From assembly GCA_012963565.1 (NCBI GenBank), contig DTVJ01000064.1, positions 1-26,946 on the forward strand: DNA of 26,946 nt. The letters run 5' to 3'. The DNA is from Piscirickettsiaceae bacterium (GTDB lineage Bacteria > Pseudomonadota > Gammaproteobacteria > PS1 > Pseudothioglobaceae). Under the pieces are notes generated by a model that saw only the letters and a list, made by a program, of their open reading frames with translations, was not told where the DNA came from and did not search any database. Below, piece by piece: positions 24,097 to 26,946 of this stretch (position 1 is its first letter; each line of letters begins with the position of its first letter). The translations under genes and the position numbers were made by a program.

Positions 24097-24645
24097 TTAA
24101 TTGATCGACAAACGTAAACTTAGCTCATCTACTCGAGCCTTAATTGACAAGTCAATCACTTTGTCGCCTTCTTTAATAACCACGCCACCTACTAAACTTT
24201 CGTCTATCTCAGTGTCGATACTCACTGTTGTCTTGTATTTATCAGATAAATCGTTGACAATTTGTTTTTCTTCTTTTGCGCTTAACTTATAAGCACTAAT
24301 CACATGAAATGCTTTGGCATCACTGCTTAAGTTCGTCATAGCATCAAACAACTCTAAAATACTAGGTAATACGCTGATGCGACCGTTGTCTAGCAGTAAA
24401 CTAACAAAAGTAGTTTCTTCTGTGCTTAACGCTCTGCCCAAAATCGACTTAAATAACACCGCTGCCGTATCGGCTTTATTAGCCTTGGTTGCACTAGGCG
24501 AAGCAATAAATGCTTGCATGGTTTCATCGTTGGCTAATTGTGCACCCGCCCCTAAAACAGCCTTCCAGTCTGAATGCGACTTATTTTGCTCAGCAATTTC
24601 AAAAACTGCATTGGCATAAGGCTTGGCGATGGTGGTTAATTCCAT
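24097..24645 (-). CDS. atpH: ATP synthase delta subunit
   Basis: AtpH is the delta subunit that joins the peripheral stalk to the top of F1. The 182-residue protein has the N-terminal helical domain (TIAKPYANAVFEIA) and the C-terminal segment with DESLVGGVVIKEGDKVIDLSI, both diagnostic. It has an AGGAT ribosome site and follows atpF by 9 nt. Confidence 0.96.
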   Translation of the reverse strand: MELTTIAKPYANAVFEIAEQNKSHSDWKAVLGAGAQLANDETMQAFIASPSATKANKADTAAVLFKSILGRALSTEETTFVSLLLDNGRISVLPSILELFDAMTNLSSDAKAFHVISAYKLSAKEEKQIVNDLSDKYKTTVSIDTEIDESLVGGVVIKEGDKVIDLSIKARVDELSLRLSIN

Positions 24646-24654
24646 TGATATATC

Positions 24655-25125
24655 CTATAGTGTTTGTGACAACTTGCCCAGCATATCTTGATGTGCTTTT
24701 GCGTCTACTTCTTTAGCCAGCACTGAATTAACACCCTGCATTACCAGGCCAGACACTTGGTCTTTTAGCTCATTACGAGCTCGAATGGCTTCTTGCTCAA
24801 TCTCTACCTGTGCATGTGCTTTAATTTTGCCAGCTTCTTGTACAGCAACATCTTTAGCCTCTTCAACCATAGTAGAAGCCTGTCTGCCTGCATTAGCAAT
24901 GATTTCAGCCGCATGATCTTTAGACTGGTCCAGCATCTCTTGAGCTTTTTCCTGCGCCTCTCTGTGTTCTGACAAACCTCGCTCTGCTGCAATTAAACCA
25001 CTTTCGATACGCTTTTTACGCTCATCCATAGCGGCAACAATTGGGGGCCAAATAAACTTCATGCAGAACCATGTAAACATGGTGAACATGATTAACTGGC
25101 CAATCATAGTCAAATTAATATTCAT
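24655..25125 (-). CDS. atpF: ATP synthase subunit b
   Basis: AtpF forms the dimeric peripheral stalk. The 156-residue protein has one N-terminal membrane helix (about residues 5-26, IGQLIMFTMFTWFCMKFIWPP) and a long, charged, alanine-rich coiled coil to the C terminus, starting with the VAAMDERKKRIESGL segment. A single b gene, not a b/b' pair, fits a heterotrophic or chemoautotrophic gammaproteobacterium rather than a phototroph. It lies 31 nt after atpE. Confidence 0.97.
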   Translation of the reverse strand: MNINLTMIGQLIMFTMFTWFCMKFIWPPIVAAMDERKKRIESGLIAAERGLSEHREAQEKAQEMLDQSKDHAAEIIANAGRQASTMVEEAKDVAVQEAGKIKAHAQVEIEQEAIRARNELKDQVSGLVMQGVNSVLAKEVDAKAHQDMLGKLSQTL

Positions 25126-25156
25126 AGCTTAAACCCTGCTTTCAAGTAAAAAGTAT

Positions 25157-25396
25157 TTAACCGGCAACCGCAAATATGATATACATTGAGATACCTACTG
25201 CAATCATTGGTACCGCATCTACTAGTCCCATTACGATAAACATTTGAGTTCTAAGCATTGGGATCAGCTCTGGCTGACGCGCTGCACCTTCCAAAAACCT
25301 TGCACCCAAGGTGCCAATACCGACCGCTGCACCTAATGCGCCTAAACCCATTAAGATTGAACCCGCTAAAAATAATGTTGCTTGTACTTCTGTCAT
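25157..25396 (-). CDS. atpE: ATP synthase subunit c
   Basis: AtpE forms the proton-carrying rotor ring. The 79-residue protein has two membrane helices joined by the polar loop ARQPEL, with the ion-binding carboxylate Asp60 in GLVDAVPMIAVG. The ligands typical of sodium-binding rings (Gln in helix 1, Glu-Ser/Thr in helix 2) are absent, so proton coupling is expected. The ribosome site AGGAG, 6 nt before the ATG, is the best in the operon, as needed for a subunit present in many copies. Confidence 0.98.
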   Translation of the reverse strand: MTEVQATLFLAGSILMGLGALGAAVGIGTLGARFLEGAARQPELIPMLRTQMFIVMGLVDAVPMIAVGISMYIIFAVAG

Positions 25397-25420
25397 TTCT
25401 TACTCCTATTTATAAAAAAA

Positions 25421-26278
25421 TTAATGCTCTTTCTGATGAGCCATATCCATATACACAATTACCAAGGTCATAAAGATAAACGCCTGTAGTAACACGATCA
25501 AAATGTGGAAAATTGCCCATGGCAGTGACAAACTCCACTGAATCCAAAAAGGTAGCAAGGCGATCAGAATAAAGATCATCTCTCCCGCGTACATGTTACC
25601 GAATAAACGCAATGCTAACGAAACAGGCTTGGCAATTAAGTTAACCCCTTCTAAAAATAAATTAAACGGCAACATCATTTTGCCAAATGGATGGAACAGA
25701 AGCTCCGATGCAAAACCACCAGCGCCTTTTTCTTTGACACTGTAATAAAGAATTAAGAAGAAAATACCAATCGACATACCAAACGTTGCATTCGGATCTG
25801 TGGTTGGCACTACCTTAAAGAAAACATGATGCGGATCAGCACCAAAGAAAACGCCAATTTGTTGGGCGAGGTATGGTAACCAATCAACTGGCACTAAGTC
25901 CATCGTGTTCATTAGAATAATCCAGATAAAGCTGGTAAGCGCTAAAGGGGCAACCATAGGGTTCTGGCCATTAAACGAACCACGAACATTTTCATCAATA
26001 AACTCAACAATGCTCTCAATAAAGTTTTGAATACCAGAAGGCGTATCAACGGTCATTTTCCTACTGACGCGATAAAAGATGAACAAAAATAATGCGCCTA
26101 ATACAAAAGAAACGCTCAAAGTGTCTAAATGAAACGCCATAAAGCCCATGTCTTTTGCTTCTTGCGCTGTGTGTGCCAACCCCCAAACACCCGTGTCTGG
26201 GTTTTGACCATAGGTCAAGTTCTGCAAATGGTGCTTAATATAATCGCCAGAGGCGATGAGTTCATTATCTGCTGACAT
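25421..26278 (-). CDS. atpB: ATP synthase subunit a
   Basis: AtpB holds the two proton half-channels of Fo. The 285-residue protein has five or six membrane helices, the essential arginine at Arg224 in PVSLALRLFGNMYAGE, and the conserved NTMDLVPVDWLP segment. The start overlaps the atpI stop by one base (TAATG), and atpE follows after 24 nt. About 14 residues longer than the E. coli protein, mainly in the N-terminal periplasmic part (NPDTGVWGLAHTAQEAKDMG). Confidence 0.97.
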   Translation of the reverse strand: MSADNELIASGDYIKHHLQNLTYGQNPDTGVWGLAHTAQEAKDMGFMAFHLDTLSVSFVLGALFLFIFYRVSRKMTVDTPSGIQNFIESIVEFIDENVRGSFNGQNPMVAPLALTSFIWIILMNTMDLVPVDWLPYLAQQIGVFFGADPHHVFFKVVPTTDPNATFGMSIGIFFLILYYSVKEKGAGGFASELLFHPFGKMMLPFNLFLEGVNLIAKPVSLALRLFGNMYAGEMIFILIALLPFWIQWSLSLPWAIFHILIVLLQAFIFMTLVIVYMDMAHQKEH

Positions 26279-26619
26279 TATTTTTGTCGAACCTTATCCA
26301 TTAAAAAACCAATCAATCCAAAAACTAAACTAACAATTAATGCGTCTGCGCTTAACTTTAAAACCAATAGGCCTATTAAAATTAAAGCCACAACAAGAGC
26401 CATGCGCATAATGACACTTAAGACCATCATACCCACACTTGCTTGTGCGCTAATTGTTAACTCTCCTCTTTGTTTGTTTATGTGTCTACTAACTAGCCAC
26501 GTATTAAACAAACTAATTAAGCCACCATATACTGCTGAATAACCTGCATCATTTATAGTGAAAAAAATCACCGCAACAAAGATACTGATTATTTGTGCTT
26601 TTGGCCAAAAAGTAATCAT
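26278..26619 (-). CDS. atpI: ATP synthase assembly protein AtpI
   Basis: AtpI is a small membrane protein that helps assemble the c-ring and is encoded first in most atp operons. The 113-residue product has four likely membrane helices (about 8-22, 28-45, 62-85 and 90-107). Sequence conservation in this family is low, so the assignment rests mainly on topology, size and position directly before atpB, with a one-base overlap. The ribosome site is poor; a five-codon frame (MKSLA, 26633-26616) ends in the ATGA that starts atpI. Confidence 0.88.
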   Translation of the reverse strand: MITFWPKAQIISIFVAVIFFTINDAGYSAVYGGLISLFNTWLVSRHINKQRGELTISAQASVGMMVLSVIMRMALVVALILIGLLVLKLSADALIVSLVFGLIGFLMDKVRQK

Positions 26620-26649
26620 GCCAAAGATTTCATAACAACCAAAATAGTG

Positions 26650-26676
26650 TATCCCTTGAGGGGGTAATTAAATTAA
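26650..26676. repeat. Dyad-containing repeat, proximal copy
   Basis: TATCCCTtgAGGGGGTAatTAAATTAA (lower case marks the differing spacer) is an imperfect dyad followed by an AT box. It matches the copy at 26703-26728 in 20 or so positions. It would lie roughly 6 to 32 nt downstream of the proposed atp transcription start, in the untranslated leader. Confidence 0.6.
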
Positions 26677-26688
26677 TTCAAAGTCAGG

Positions 26689-26694
26689 ATTATA
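26689..26694 (-). promoter_or_regulatory. Putative -10 of the atp operon promoter
   Basis: A perfect TATAAT on the minus strand lies about 70 nt before the atpI ATG, with a start expected near 26682. No good -35 is found at 16-18 nt; that position falls within the distal dyad repeat (26703-26718). A promoter with a strong -10, a missing -35 and a dyad in its place is what an activator- or repressor-controlled promoter would look like. Confidence 0.5.
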
Positions 26695-26702
26695 CAATAG
26701 CA

Positions 26703-26728
26703 TATCCCTAAAGGGATAGCTAAATTAA
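26703..26728. repeat. Dyad-containing repeat, distal copy
   Basis: TATCCCTAAAGGGATA (26703-26718) is a perfect 7-2-7 inverted repeat, followed by GC and the AT box TAAATTAA. It starts 53 bp from the start of the proximal copy, close to five helical turns, and covers the -35 region of the atp promoter. Confidence 0.65.
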
Positions 26729-26859
26729 CTATAGTTTTGAATTATGCAGTCTAGGTGGTCTACTCTAAAAATAACATTTAGGTATGCATCTGTCTTCATC
26801 ATTAAAAAACAAAATTTTTTTAATATTCGATATTAATAGGTCACGATATTCTTATATAT

Positions 26860-26888
26860 TTGACAACACTGACAACTCTATCAATAAT
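26860..26888 (+). promoter_or_regulatory. Sigma70-like promoter of the gene at 26923
   Basis: A perfect TTGACA (26860-26865) is followed after 17 nt by AATAAT (26883-26888), one mismatch from consensus. The start would be near 26895 and the leader about 28 nt, with a strong GAGGAGA ribosome site at 26913-26919. Directly upstream, CGATATT occurs twice 16 bp apart (26828 and 26844), and an A/T-tract palindrome lies near 26803-26822. Confidence 0.7.
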
Positions 26889-26922
26889 GGCTTGTTTTGA
26901 AACTAATCAACTGAGGAGAAAT

Positions 26923-26946
26923 ATGGCACATATTGTCGTTATTGGC
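26923..26946 (+). CDS. Start of a probable FAD-dependent oxidoreductase, cut by the window edge
   Basis: Eight residues, MAHIVVIG, follow a strong ribosome site and a near-consensus promoter. This is the first strand of a Rossmann dinucleotide-binding fold, and the wording is close to the starts of sulfide:quinone oxidoreductases of sulfur-oxidising gammaproteobacteria (MAHIVILGAG type). NADH dehydrogenase II or another flavoprotein is possible; the rest of the gene is needed to decide. Confidence 0.6.

Overview
The window is a compact, AT-rich stretch of core chromosome from a gammaproteobacterium. The ATP synthase subunits, YidC, GlmU and the zinc-binding L31 all read as gammaproteobacterial. 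The gene mix and the last gene, whose start resembles sulfide:quinone oxidoreductase, suggest a small-genome sulfur oxidiser of the SUP05/Thioglobus/clam-symbiont type. That placement is inference; no 16S or diagnostic sulfur gene is complete here. No mobile element, tRNA, rRNA, CRISPR array or pseudogene was found.

Layout. (1) 1-4067, minus strand: hemE-trpA-accD-fkpB-ispH and the first codons of one further gene, packed with gaps of 11 nt or less. (2) 4139-6877, minus: rpmE (L31) with a clear terminator, and an orphan ccoI copper ATPase. (3) 6961-8994, plus: an unknown exported protein and glmU, ending in a terminator. (4) 9163-11880, minus: an unknown 60-aa protein, an unknown 238-aa acidic protein, trpF and trpB, tightly linked. 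(5) 11956-14813, minus: smg-topA, from a good sigma70-like promoter. (6) 14814-15173: a 360-bp divergent gap holding four inverted repeats. (7) 15174-17525, plus: rpmH-rnpA-yidD-yidC. (8) 17611-19844, plus: a TauD-like dioxygenase, then ampD-kdsC-ogt. (9) 19841-26619, minus: the complete F1Fo ATP synthase operon atpIBEFHAGDC. (10) 26620-26922: a divergent regulatory gap between atpI and a probable flavin oxidoreductase gene.

Functionally the genes cover tryptophan synthesis (trpA, trpB, trpF, with trpA split from trpFB by 5 kb), fatty-acid initiation (accD), isoprenoids (ispH), haem (hemE), cell-envelope precursors and recycling (glmU, kdsC, ampD), membrane protein insertion (yidC, yidD), tRNA maturation (rnpA), DNA topology and repair (topA, ogt), cytochrome oxidase maturation (ccoI) and energy conservation (atp).

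Most of the window is conventional. The points most worth a second look are non-coding: a Rho-independent terminator for the atp operon that lies inside the ogt coding sequence on the opposite strand; a pair of near-identical dyad elements 53 bp apart that bracket the atp promoter -10; the hairpin cluster upstream of rpmH; and two linked unknown genes upstream of trpFB. I found no clear evidence of a wholly new multi-gene system.
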